A model generated the notes under the pieces. It had not been told where the DNA came from. It searched no databases and worked only from the letters and a program-made list of their open reading frames with translations. Shown here one piece after another: positions 26,001 through 32,254 of a stretch of 32,273 nt of DNA. Each line of letters opens with the position of its first letter. Position 1 is the first letter of the stretch. Both the position numbers and the translations under genes were made by a program. Source of the stretch: Pontiellaceae bacterium (lineage in GTDB: Bacteria; Verrucomicrobiota; Kiritimatiellia; Kiritimatiellales; Pontiellaceae); assembly GCA_016937945.1 (NCBI GenBank), contig JAFGVP010000177.1, positions 1-32,273 of the forward strand, in the 5' to 3' direction.

Positions 26001-26520
26001 TGGACTCTATCTCTTGGCTGGCATCCTTCAGCGCAGCCTTGAGCTGCTCGATCTGCTCCTGCAGTGCACGCAAAGGCGTACTTGGATCGCGCGGGGGAAT
26101 GAACGGCCCGGGCTTGAAATGTGTTCCCTTTGCCCCAAAGGATTGATGGAACCAAATAGCCAAAGTGCGCGCGATTTTCAGGCCATTCATTGCCTCGCCA
26201 TGCTTGGTCTGGAACTGGTGAGTTGCTTTGTTTCCCTCGATCCTGAGCGTATGAAACAATTCACGTATTTCCGGATCGAGCCCGATTTCCCGGTTCAGCT
26301 TGTAGAGGAGGTCCGACTGGCTGGTCAGCTCATCGAAAGGGATACCGCAACGGGCAGCTATATTCTGGGCCAACGCTTCGCCCAGCTGCCTGAGTTTGAT
26401 GAGGGTAGTATTGGGATCGGAGGAAAACACCTGTTCCGCAGTAGAGGCCAACTGGAGGAAGACAGCATCATGCTCCTCCAAAAAGTCAAAGTTTCCTGAC
26501 TGTCGTTGTCCACTATGCAT
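23044..26520 (-). CDS. hsdR: Type I restriction endonuclease motor/nuclease subunit
   Basis: HsdR translocates DNA with ATP and cuts at a distance when HsdS finds an unmodified site. The 1158 residues have an N-terminal DUF4145-like helical part (about 20-130) and a long coiled coil (about 150-240). The PD-(D/E)xK nuclease follows (ADYVLFAGMTPIAVVEAKRE, near 304-323). The helicase motifs come next: Walker A MATGTGKTRT (about 463-472), VDEAHRGY (about 567), GMTATPARH (about 612) and EQMVGRATRRCD (about 815). A helical C-terminal domain ends LAGSLWEQTG. All key residues are present. The ATG at 26518-26520 is used; a GTG four codons earlier is also possible. It heads the island operon. Confidence 0.96.
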   Translation of the reverse strand: MHSGQRQSGNFDFLEEHDAVFLQLASTAEQVFSSDPNTTLIKLRQLGEALAQNIAARCGIPFDELTSQSDLLYKLNREIGLDPEIRELFHTLRIEGNKATHQFQTKHGEAMNGLKIARTLAIWFHQSFGAKGTHFKPGPFIPPRDPSTPLRALQEQIEQLKAALKDASQEIESSHELAELVAREKAEYEALAEKMDEEARTFESIAMEHEAALAKLQEEYEQKLADMQKQLDSQAAKRVSEKTHKAAKHVDLNEELTRIIIDQQLIAAGWEADTQELTYAKGARPEPRKNKAIAEWPTVGRQSADYVLFAGMTPIAVVEAKRENTDVAGKIPQAERYSSGFPLAADHYAAWRLAGEQQAWSDGEGGTYKIPFVYSCNGRPYIKQLAEKSGTWFRDVRAPSNLKKVLSDFHSPEGLLDHLSRDKATAEAKLRQEGFEYLKLRDYQEKAINAVESALEKNQRECLLAMATGTGKTRTIIGLMYRFLKAERFKRILFLVDRSALGGQAQDVFDEAPLEQNSPLSKIYNIARLGDMAAEAETRIQVATVQAMVKRIFMSDNPPSIDTYDCVIVDEAHRGYTLDQEMTDNEIEFRDQAQYLSSYRRVLDWFDAVKIGMTATPARHTSEIFGKPVYTYTYREAVADDWLIDHEPPIRYRTRLAEEGIRFEKGEKVEVVNVRSGEVDEAELEDDLDFEIEAFNRRVITKDFNRVICEALAQELDPFSDEKVMIFCVTDLHADMVKTELDRQFSALYGDDYNQNAVSKITGKSDQVDKLIRHYKNERNPVIAITVDLLTTGIDVPGICHLVFLRRVRSRILYEQMVGRATRRCDKIGKTEFKIYDPVDLYAALDEVSTMKPLVKNPNISLEQLVDELLQPEHHALADNRERSHADEVLDAINQKVMRILRKARKKAERDGRVRDKLDELQDLWGVEPSTLHRHFHEIGPEKAAEFLKTHCGFIQQMEDVKVLVGSDSNPVISYHEDELIGREQNDGVHQRPGDYLQEFAEFVRGHVNDNAALSAVVNRPKDLTREQLKEVKLYLDQNGFSEANLKSAWRGQTNQEIAASIIGYIRQAALGEALIPFDRRVEMAMENIYKMRSWTTIQRKWLDRLAKQLCHEVVIDQQAVNEIFANDGGAKRLDTILHKQLDAVIKTLAGSLWEQTG

Positions 26521-26745
26521 ACATCGCCCCACCCAAGCGTGTTTTTACAGATGCAGCACGATAAAATCATATGAACTGCTCAGCAAGCTCAACCCTTGGA
26601 AAGATATTCATAATGAGGCAGTATGATTAACAAAGATATGCAACACCGCATACCCGTCTTTGGTGGAGAGCCGCCTCCTGTTTTGGCAGAAATCATCACG
26701 AGACTTTACAAGATATTCGGAAGGACAGGAATCGCACGATACCCC

Positions 26746-26781
26746 AATAAATAAAGGGCCAAAACCGAAGTTTTGACCCTT
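26746..26781 (-). terminator. Intrinsic terminator of tRNA-His
   Basis: On the minus strand AAGGGTCAAAAC (26781-26770) pairs with GTTTTGGCCCTT (26765-26754) around a TTCG tetraloop, with a single G-T wobble, and TATTTATT follows. It starts six bases after the CCA end of the tRNA. Confidence 0.85.
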
Positions 26782-26787
26782 GAAAAA

Positions 26788-26865
26788 TGGGGTGAACGAG
26801 GGGACTCGAACCCCCGACCTCCTGGGCCACAACCAGGCGCTCTAACCAACTGAGCTACAATCACC
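26788..26865 (-). tRNA. tRNA-His (anticodon GTG)
   Basis: The minus strand folds as a cloverleaf. It has an extra G at position -1 pairing with C73 (the histidine identity mark) and a D arm GCTC/GAGC. The anticodon stem CCTGG/CCAGG carries TTGTGGC with anticodon GTG. The T arm is GGGGG/CCCCT with loop TTCGAGT, and the 3' CCA is encoded. The acceptor stem has one T-T mismatch and one T-G pair. The 3' end faces the restriction island, the usual orientation for island insertion at a tRNA. Confidence 0.95.
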
Positions 26866-26881
26866 GTCTGAAAGGAGGAAG

Positions 26882-26909
26882 AACATATCGATAAACGCCG
26901 GAGAATCAA
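26882..26909 (-). promoter_or_regulatory. Probable promoter of tRNA-His
   Basis: On the minus strand TTGATT (26909-26904) and TATGTT (26887-26882) are 16 bases apart, and the tRNA begins 16 bases after the -10 hexamer. Both match consensus at four of six positions or better and nothing else lies between them and the tRNA. Confidence 0.45.
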
Positions 26910-27028
26910 TCGTTTTTTCTTCAAAAAATACGGCGATCCCGGAATTCAGAAATAAAATCCGCGAATAACACCGCCGCAAAAGTTAACCATGAGTCATGGC
27001 AAGCCAATCGAGAACCATTAAAACAAAA

Positions 27029-27064
27029 CTTTGCATTGCAAAGTACTTTTTAATTCCTTACCTT
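27029..27064 (+). promoter_or_regulatory. Promoter and overlapping operator palindromes of the exosortase cluster
   Basis: CTTTGCATTGCAAAG (27029-27043) is a perfect palindrome, and it overlaps a second one, AAAGTACTTT (27040-27049). A promoter fits around them: TTGCAA (27036-27041), 17 bases, TACCTT (27059-27064), with the gene start 24 bases later. A repressor bound to AAAGTACTTT would sit in the spacer and block polymerase. The same ten-base palindrome is found before the radical SAM gene, so the winged-helix protein encoded between them is the likely ligand. Confidence 0.6.
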
Positions 27065-27087
27065 GCACAAATCAGGAGTAGATCACT

Positions 27088-27699
27088 TTGATTGCAAACC
27101 ACATTCATGATGCCCTTGGACAGGTCCGGCGCCTGCAGGAACTGATCCTCGACAAACGGCGTTTTACCGGTTATTCCGGTGCGGCGCGCATGCTGGGCGG
27201 CTGTTCCGCCCTGGTCGGCTGCACCGTGATGTCGTTCTTCCGGGACAGTGAGCGTGCTCAGATCATCGGGTGGGGACTGATTCTGGCGTTCGCCCTGTTT
27301 TTCAACTATGGCGCGCTAACTCTATGGTTCTTTCAACAACCGCGCCGGAAACGCACCTTCGCCACCATCAGTCCGGCAACCGATGCCATTCCACCGCTCG
27401 CGGTGGGCGCAGTCGTCAGCGTTGCACTTTTGATGCACGGATATACGGATCTGCTTTTCGGATGCTGGATGTGCCTGCTTGGGCTGGCGCATACGGTTTA
27501 CCGCTCCAGCCTGCCGCGCAGCAACTGGTATCTTGGACTGTATTATATGGTGATCGGCGCCGGCTTTCTCTTGTGGCCGGGAAGCCTGTTTCATCAGCCG
27601 CTGGCCGCCGGCGCCGTCTTTTTTATCGGGGAATGGATCGGCGGTACAATATTTCACCGACACAAAATCGAAGCTTTGGAGGACGCCGGCAATGACTAA
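27088..27699 (+). CDS. Multi-pass membrane protein, first gene of the exosortase cluster
   Basis: A 203-residue membrane protein that I cannot name. After a charged N-terminal helix (HDALGQVRRLQELILDKRRF) there are about six membrane segments: 34-50, 60-82, 100-117, 120-135, 146-162 and 167-187. Between the second and third is a basic loop, QQPRRKRTFATI. The tail is short and cytoplasmic. The start is TTG at 27088-27090, supported by AGGAGT nine bases upstream. Its last eight bases (ATGACTAA) overlap the start of the regulator gene, so membrane protein and regulator are translated together. Such a pair could form a sensor-regulator unit, but nothing in the sequence proves it. Confidence 0.8.
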   Translation: MIANHIHDALGQVRRLQELILDKRRFTGYSGAARMLGGCSALVGCTVMSFFRDSERAQIIGWGLILAFALFFNYGALTLWFFQQPRRKRTFATISPATDAIPPLAVGAVVSVALLMHGYTDLLFGCWMCLLGLAHTVYRSSLPRSNWYLGLYYMVIGAGFLLWPGSLFHQPLAAGAVFFIGEWIGGTIFHRHKIEALEDAGND

Positions 27700-28066
27700 G
27701 GAAAATAATCCGTTTCAGGCGCTGGAAAAAATATTTCACGAGCCCAGCCGACTGGCCATCATGTCGGCCCTTTGCGCAGCCTCAAGCGGCCTAACATTCA
27801 GCGAGCTCAAGCAGGAATGCGATCTGACCGACGGGAACCTGAATCGTCACCTCAAGGTGCTGAAGGAGAGCGACGTCGTACGCATTGAAAAGGCGTTCGT
27901 CGACGACAAACCGCGTACGACGATTTTCCTCTCCACCAAGGGACTCGACCGTTTTAACGATTACCTTGAAGCCCTGACCGAAATCATGAACCAAACGCGC
28001 GCCGCATTGCCGAAGACATCCAAAAGCAACGCAATCGGTATCGCCGGAAAGAAAGCAACCGCATAA
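27692..28066 (+). CDS. Winged-helix transcriptional regulator
   Basis: A 124-residue DNA-binding protein of the ArsR/MarR-like 'HTH_34' class. The winged helix runs from FHEPSRLAIMSALCAASSGL through FSELKQECDLTDGNLNRHLK (recognition helix DGNLNRHLKVL) to the wing FVDDKPRTTIFLSTKGLDRF. A dimerisation helix YLEALTEIMNQTRAAL and a Lys-rich tail follow. No metal-binding cysteine pair is seen. It is coupled to the preceding membrane-protein gene and lies between two copies of AAAGTACTTT, one before its own operon and one before the radical SAM gene. The simplest reading is a repressor controlling the whole cluster, with an unknown signal. Confidence 0.88.
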   Translation: MTKENNPFQALEKIFHEPSRLAIMSALCAASSGLTFSELKQECDLTDGNLNRHLKVLKESDVVRIEKAFVDDKPRTTIFLSTKGLDRFNDYLEALTEIMNQTRAALPKTSKSNAIGIAGKKATA

Positions 28067-28117
28067 CTCCGACCAGCCTCGAAAAATATGACATCGCGCC
28101 CAGACACTCTCCAATAC

Positions 28118-28127
28118 AAAGTACTTT
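28118..28127 (+). promoter_or_regulatory. Operator palindrome before the radical SAM gene
   Basis: AAAGTACTTT lies 17 bases before the radical SAM ATG and is identical to the site at 27040-27049; the matching stretch extends by one more T. A possible promoter, TGACAT (28089-28094) with CAATAC some 17 bases later, would place the palindrome at the transcription start. Confidence 0.55.
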
Positions 28128-28143
28128 TCAAATAAGGATTATC

Positions 28144-29559
28144 ATGCGTGTTAAGTTTATCCTGCCTTCGCTGATAGAAGCCGGGAGCCCGCTCTGGCGG
28201 CCGATCAAGTATTCCCTTTTTCCGCCGCTCGGCTTGGCGACGCTGGCAGCCTATCTTGATCCGGATGACGAAGCGGAAATTGTGGATCAGCATGTGCAGC
28301 CCCTCGATCTGAATGACGCGCCGGATCTGGTCGTTATCCAGGTCTATATCACCAACGCCTATCGCGCTTATGCGATTGCCGACCACTACCGGGCAAAGGG
28401 CTGCTTTGTTATTCTCGGCGGGCTGCACGTCACCGCCCTGCCCGATGAAGCGATCGTCCATGCCGACGTCATTTTTACGGGGCCGGCCGAAGAATCGTTT
28501 CCGCGCTTTCTGGCTGATTTCCGAAAGAGAGTGCATGCGCGGCATTATGTTTCAAGCGAGCGCACGCTGCAGGGCATACCGCCGGTCCGGCGCGACCTGA
28601 TTGACCGGAACCGCTATCTGGTACCCAACTCAATCGTCGTATCCCGCGGTTGCCCGCACCACTGCGACTTCTGCTATAAGGACGCATTCTTTGAAGGTGG
28701 AATCTCCTCCTACACGCAACAGGTCGATGATGCACTCGGAGAAATCAACCGGCTGCCGGGCCGGCATCTCTATTTTCTCGACGATCACCTGCTCGGTCAC
28801 AAATCATTTGCAAGGGATCTGTTCCGGGGAATGCGCGGTATGGGCCGCATCTTTCAGGGGGCCGCAACAGTCGACTCCATCCTCGACGGATCCCTGATCG
28901 AGACCGCAGCAGATGCCGGACTCCGGAGTATTTTTGTCGGATTCGAAAGCCTTGATCCGCAAAACCTGAAACAGAGCAACAAGCGGCAGAATCTTGAACG
29001 TAATTATGAAGCCGCCATTCAGCGACTGCACGATCTCGGCATCATGATCAACGCGAGCTTTGTCTTCGGACTGGACTACGACAGCCCCTCTGTCTTTCGG
29101 CAAACCGTCGACTGGGCCGTCAAAATGGGTGTCACCACCTCCACATTTCATATTGCCACGCCCTATCCCGGCACCGGTTTTTACCGGCGTATGCAGCAGG
29201 CCGGACGAATGATGACCTCTGACTGGGACCTGTTCGATACCCGCCACGTCACGTTTGAACCGATTGGGATGAGTCCCGAACAGCTTAAAACCGGCTACGA
29301 CCAGGCCTATCGCGACTTCTACACCTGGGAATCCATCCTGCAGGCCAGCCGATTTCACGGCACGGCCAAGCACCAGCTCAAACACTTTTTCTATACCGCC
29401 GGCTGGAAAAAATTCGAGCCGCTCTGGAATATGGTCATCCAGCTGAAAAAGCTGAACCTGATGACGCCGTTGCTCGAAGCCATCCTATCGAAAGTCACCC
29501 AGCAAGCCGAGCCCCAAACGCTCGCGGCAATGACCGCCCCGAATCCGGAGACCCCGTGA
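28144..29559 (+). CDS. B12-binding-domain radical SAM protein
   Basis: A 471-residue cytosolic enzyme of unknown substrate. Residues 1-140 form the cobalamin-binding Rossmann part (SLFPPLGLATLAAYLDPDDE, FVILGGLHVTALPDEA, FTGPAEESFPRFL). The usual DxHxxG loop is altered to DQHVQP (Asp48, His50 kept, Gly replaced by Pro), so cobalamin binding is likely but not certain. The radical SAM core carries SRGCPHHCDFCY (Cys170, Cys174, Cys177) for the [4Fe-4S] cluster, then YFLDDHLL, GAATVDSIL, IFVGFESLDPQNL and ATPYPGTGFYRRM. Relatives act on lipids, hopanoids, phosphonates or peptides. AAGGA precedes the ATG. Its position with an exosortase suggests envelope or sorting-related chemistry. Confidence 0.9.
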   Translation: MRVKFILPSLIEAGSPLWRPIKYSLFPPLGLATLAAYLDPDDEAEIVDQHVQPLDLNDAPDLVVIQVYITNAYRAYAIADHYRAKGCFVILGGLHVTALPDEAIVHADVIFTGPAEESFPRFLADFRKRVHARHYVSSERTLQGIPPVRRDLIDRNRYLVPNSIVVSRGCPHHCDFCYKDAFFEGGISSYTQQVDDALGEINRLPGRHLYFLDDHLLGHKSFARDLFRGMRGMGRIFQGAATVDSILDGSLIETAADAGLRSIFVGFESLDPQNLKQSNKRQNLERNYEAAIQRLHDLGIMINASFVFGLDYDSPSVFRQTVDWAVKMGVTTSTFHIATPYPGTGFYRRMQQAGRMMTSDWDLFDTRHVTFEPIGMSPEQLKTGYDQAYRDFYTWESILQASRFHGTAKHQLKHFFYTAGWKKFEPLWNMVIQLKKLNLMTPLLEAILSKVTQQAEPQTLAAMTAPNPETP

Positions 29560-29672
29560 AAAACTCACTATTAACCAACTTCGTGGACGATGCCCCGCAC
29601 GGGTGGGACAACGCCTTGCTCCAGCTGGTGCCATCGGCTATTCTTTTCGCCTATCCGGGGGGCCTTCTGTGA
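29556..29672 (+). CDS. Candidate 38-residue small protein, coupled on both sides
   Basis: A short frame fills exactly the gap between the radical SAM gene and the next membrane protein. Its GTG start overlaps the radical SAM stop as GTGA (29556-29559), with GGAG five bases upstream. Its own TGA overlaps the next gene's GTG in the same way (29669-29672). The peptide starts MKNSLLTNFVDDAPHG, has a Trp, and ends LVPSAILFAYPGGLL, a hydrophobic C-terminus. It could be a small membrane-associated partner or a substrate peptide for the radical SAM enzyme. It is also possible that the next gene starts earlier, at 29603 in its own frame, and that this is chance. Confidence 0.45.
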   Translation: MKNSLLTNFVDDAPHGWDNALLQLVPSAILFAYPGGLL

Positions 29673-30748
29673 AAAAATACCTGCATGGATTTCTGCTGTT
29701 CGGCCTGCTCATCGGCCTGCCGCTTGCCGGGGTGTGGTCGGCCGGTCGCGACATTTCCACCTATCTTGAATTTCCACCCCGTACACAGTATGTCGAGCAT
29801 GCCCCGTTTTCGTGGACGGGCTTCATCGGACTCTCAGTCCTTGTTCTTGCGATTATGCTGCCGTTCCTGATCTGCATCGGCAGGGCGAGCGCACCTCGGA
29901 CAGCTCGGCGGGCCGTCCCTATCCCCTGGTGGGGATGGACAGCTCTGGGCCTGTTCGTCATCTTCTGGATTCTGGCATGGACGCGGTTTGCCTGGTTTGA
30001 AGCGTTTCAGCTCTACACGTTTACCCCTCTCTGGCTCGGCTATATCGTCATCATTAACGCGCTCACCTATCGTCGCTCCGGCCGCTGTCTCATGCTGCAT
30101 GAACCGAAATATTTTATTTCGCTGTTTTTCCTGAGCGCCGGCTTCTGGTGGTTTTTCGAATATCTCAACCGTTTTGTGCAGAACTGGTACTATGTCGAAT
30201 GCGCCCATTTTTCGGCCGAACAATACCTGCTTCATGCCACCCTCGCCTTTTCCACGGTTCTGCCCGCCGTACTCTCCACCGAAGAGTGGCTGGCGGTTCA
30301 TCCCCGCTGTTATGCCGGCCTGACCGGATGTGGAAGCCTGCACGTCCGCCATCCCAAAACACTTGCATGGGGCCTGTTGCTTCTGTCCGGCGCCGGACTC
30401 CTTTTGATCGGCCTCTATCCCGACCTCCTGTTTCCCCTGCTATGGGTTGCCCCCTTGCTGCTTCTGCTGTCTCTTCGCACACTTGCCGGAATGCCCTCTT
30501 GTTTTCCGGAAGTTGCCCGAATGGATTTCAGCCGCATCTTCCGGTTTGCCCTGGCCGCACTCATCTGCGGCTTCTTCTGGGAAATGTGGAATTATTACAG
30601 TCTGGCCAAATGGATTTATGGAGTCCCCTACGTCCATCGCTTTCAGGTGTTTGAAATGCCGATCCTCGGGTATGCCGGATACCTGCCCTTCGGCCTTGAA
30701 TGCGCCGTCATTGCCCAACTGATTCAAAGGCAGCCGCACAATGACTAA
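29669..30748 (+). CDS. Polytopic membrane protein upstream of the exosortase
   Basis: A 359-residue membrane protein with about ten hydrophobic segments and no enzyme motif I can name. Conserved-looking stretches lie in loops or segment ends: FWWFFEYLNRFVQNWYYVEC near 165-185, LSTEEWL, and in the last quarter FFWEMWNYYSLAKWIYGVPY and FQVFEMPILGYAGYLPFGLE. The Trp/Tyr/Glu-rich 'WEMWN...EMPxLGYxGYLPFG' pattern recurs in uncharacterised bacterial membrane proteins. The GTG at 29669 is preferred because six G's precede it at a good distance; an ATG-type start at 29603 would add 22 polar residues. Its last eight bases, ATGACTAA, overlap the exosortase start. Confidence 0.78.
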   Translation: MKKYLHGFLLFGLLIGLPLAGVWSAGRDISTYLEFPPRTQYVEHAPFSWTGFIGLSVLVLAIMLPFLICIGRASAPRTARRAVPIPWWGWTALGLFVIFWILAWTRFAWFEAFQLYTFTPLWLGYIVIINALTYRRSGRCLMLHEPKYFISLFFLSAGFWWFFEYLNRFVQNWYYVECAHFSAEQYLLHATLAFSTVLPAVLSTEEWLAVHPRCYAGLTGCGSLHVRHPKTLAWGLLLLSGAGLLLIGLYPDLLFPLLWVAPLLLLLSLRTLAGMPSCFPEVARMDFSRIFRFALAALICGFFWEMWNYYSLAKWIYGVPYVHRFQVFEMPILGYAGYLPFGLECAVIAQLIQRQPHND

Positions 30749-31235
30749 ATACCGCTCCGTCCTTCTGGCCGGCATCGTAATGCTGCTGATCTCCGCCCTG
30801 AGCGGCATCGAAGCCGTGGCACGTGCCATTCAATTCCCCTCCGGCCGGCTGGCCGCCTTCTTTCTCGGAGCCCCGTGCGCCTATGATTCGGGCTCGCTGC
30901 TGATCTTTACCCACCCGCAGACCGTTGTGAGCATTGCCTGCAGCGGCGTACACTTCTTTGCATTTCTTACCGGACTGGGCGCGGGCTACTGGTGCAATAA
31001 AAACTGGAAACGATGGATCTCCCTGCTGCCGCTCTGCTATCTCATCACCCTGTTCACCAATGCCGCACGCATCACCATGGCCTGGCAGTTCCGGCGGTTC
31101 AGCACCGGCCACCTTCCGGGCTGGCTGCAGATCTATGTCCACATAGGCATCGGCATTGTCTGCTTCCTCTCCATTGCCACCCTTTGTCTCTACCTGATCA
31201 ACCAAAACGCCCTGCAAAGAAAGGACACGCCATGA
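30741..31235 (+). CDS. Short exosortase/archaeosortase-family protein (XrtK-like)
   Basis: Exosortases are membrane transpeptidase-like enzymes that process proteins carrying PEP-CTERM-type tails. This 164-residue protein is close to the minimal core. About five membrane segments are seen, with the conserved triad in the expected order: Cys67 in SIACSGVHFF, Arg110 in FTNAARITM and His134 in YVHIGIGI. The small size and the sequence around the Cys recall the exosortase K subgroup, but the subtype is a judgement from memory. The ATG at 30741 overlaps the previous gene by eight bases and its own stop overlaps the next start as ATGA, so it is translated as part of the cluster. No target protein with a recognisable sorting tail is visible in the window. 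Confidence 0.8.
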   Translation: MTKYRSVLLAGIVMLLISALSGIEAVARAIQFPSGRLAAFFLGAPCAYDSGSLLIFTHPQTVVSIACSGVHFFAFLTGLGAGYWCNKNWKRWISLLPLCYLITLFTNAARITMAWQFRRFSTGHLPGWLQIYVHIGIGIVCFLSIATLCLYLINQNALQRKDTP

Positions 31236-32254
31236 AGCGGTTCGGAAAAATCAATCCCGCCATTCGGACAACGCCCCTTATGATCGGACTCACCTTGTTC
31301 GCTCCGCAGCTCCTGCTCGCGCTGTTCCGCAGTCACACGCTCTATCTCATCCGCGATGCCATCGGCGAACATGGCGTTCTGATTTATGCCCATTATCTGG
31401 TCTTTCCTCTGATACTGGCCGCGCTTTCGGCAGGACTGCTGCTTTGGAGCAAACGGCGGAACGGCGATATTCCACGCTGGAGCATGGGCGCGATATTCTC
31501 CCTCGAAACCGCCGCACTCGTCGCCTTCATGATGTCGTATGGCAACCTGATTCCCGAAGGGGTCGATGCATGGATCGTTCCGGACGGCCCCTTTACCCTG
31601 CTACAGCTGGCCGCAGCCATGCCGGGCCTTTTCTACAGCTTTATCTGCCTCGCCAACATCCGGCTCTTTGAACGGACCTGGGTCAACCTGTCAACCAGCT
31701 TCGGCACGCTGGTTACTGTCCCGGCCGCGCTCTACATCATCTGCAGCGCTTCCCCGCTGTGGCGACTGCCCGCTGTACTGGTTGTCACTCTGTTTGTTAC
31801 CGCCACACTCATCGCGGCGTTCACCTTCCTGCAACTGCTGCTCTGGCTGTCCGGCCATCTGCGCTTCCATGTTGTGGCCGTAGTCCTCTTTGCCCTGCTG
31901 CTGCCGCTCGGCGGCCTGGCCCTCAACCACGCCATTCCCTTCCCGGCCAACCTGCAGCACTGGGGATTCTATGCCCTCACCGTCGCGAATGCCGCCATTC
32001 TGCTTTGCGCCTGTCACCCAAAGATAAAATCGCATATTCTCTGCGGTCGGGCCGTTGCCTTTTCGTATCCGTTTACCTGCTACTTTTTTCTCCTGTTTCT
32101 CCCCTTCCTTCCCTTTTCGCTGCTCGCCATGATCGCGGTCGGCGCCGGCTTCCTGATTCTGACGCCCACCATCCTGTTCATCCTGCACACGCGGCTGCTG
32201 GTCGATCTCACTCGTGTCCAAAATAGAATTAAAAAGAAGGGGATCTCAGGTTAG
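31232..32254 (+). CDS. Polytopic membrane protein following the exosortase
   Basis: A 340-residue protein with about ten membrane segments and a short basic C-terminus (VQNRIKKKGISG). It starts at the ATG at 31232 behind AAAGGA, overlapping the exosortase stop. The region NLIPEGVDAWIVPDGPFTLL followed by AAAMPGLFYSF resembles, as I remember it, the N-terminal membrane part of MSEP-CTERM proteins, the long partners encoded next to exosortase K. Those are far longer and end in a sorting tail; here the frame closes at 32252-32254 without one. It may be a split or shortened member, with the rest encoded beyond the window, or an unrelated membrane partner. No catalytic motif is seen. Confidence 0.72.
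   Translation: MKRFGKINPAIRTTPLMIGLTLFAPQLLLALFRSHTLYLIRDAIGEHGVLIYAHYLVFPLILAALSAGLLLWSKRRNGDIPRWSMGAIFSLETAALVAFMMSYGNLIPEGVDAWIVPDGPFTLLQLAAAMPGLFYSFICLANIRLFERTWVNLSTSFGTLVTVPAALYIICSASPLWRLPAVLVVTLFVTATLIAAFTFLQLLLWLSGHLRFHVVAVVLFALLLPLGGLALNHAIPFPANLQHWGFYALTVANAAILLCACHPKIKSHILCGRAVAFSYPFTCYFFLLFLPFLPFSLLAMIAVGAGFLILTPTILFILHTRLLVDLTRVQNRIKKKGISG

Noticed and set aside
26623..26754. 43-codon plus-strand frame between hsdR and tRNA-His, with GAGG before its ATG
   Set aside because: Spacing of the ribosome site is short, the stop lies in the tRNA terminator, and the peptide matches nothing I know; left out of the gene list although not excluded.
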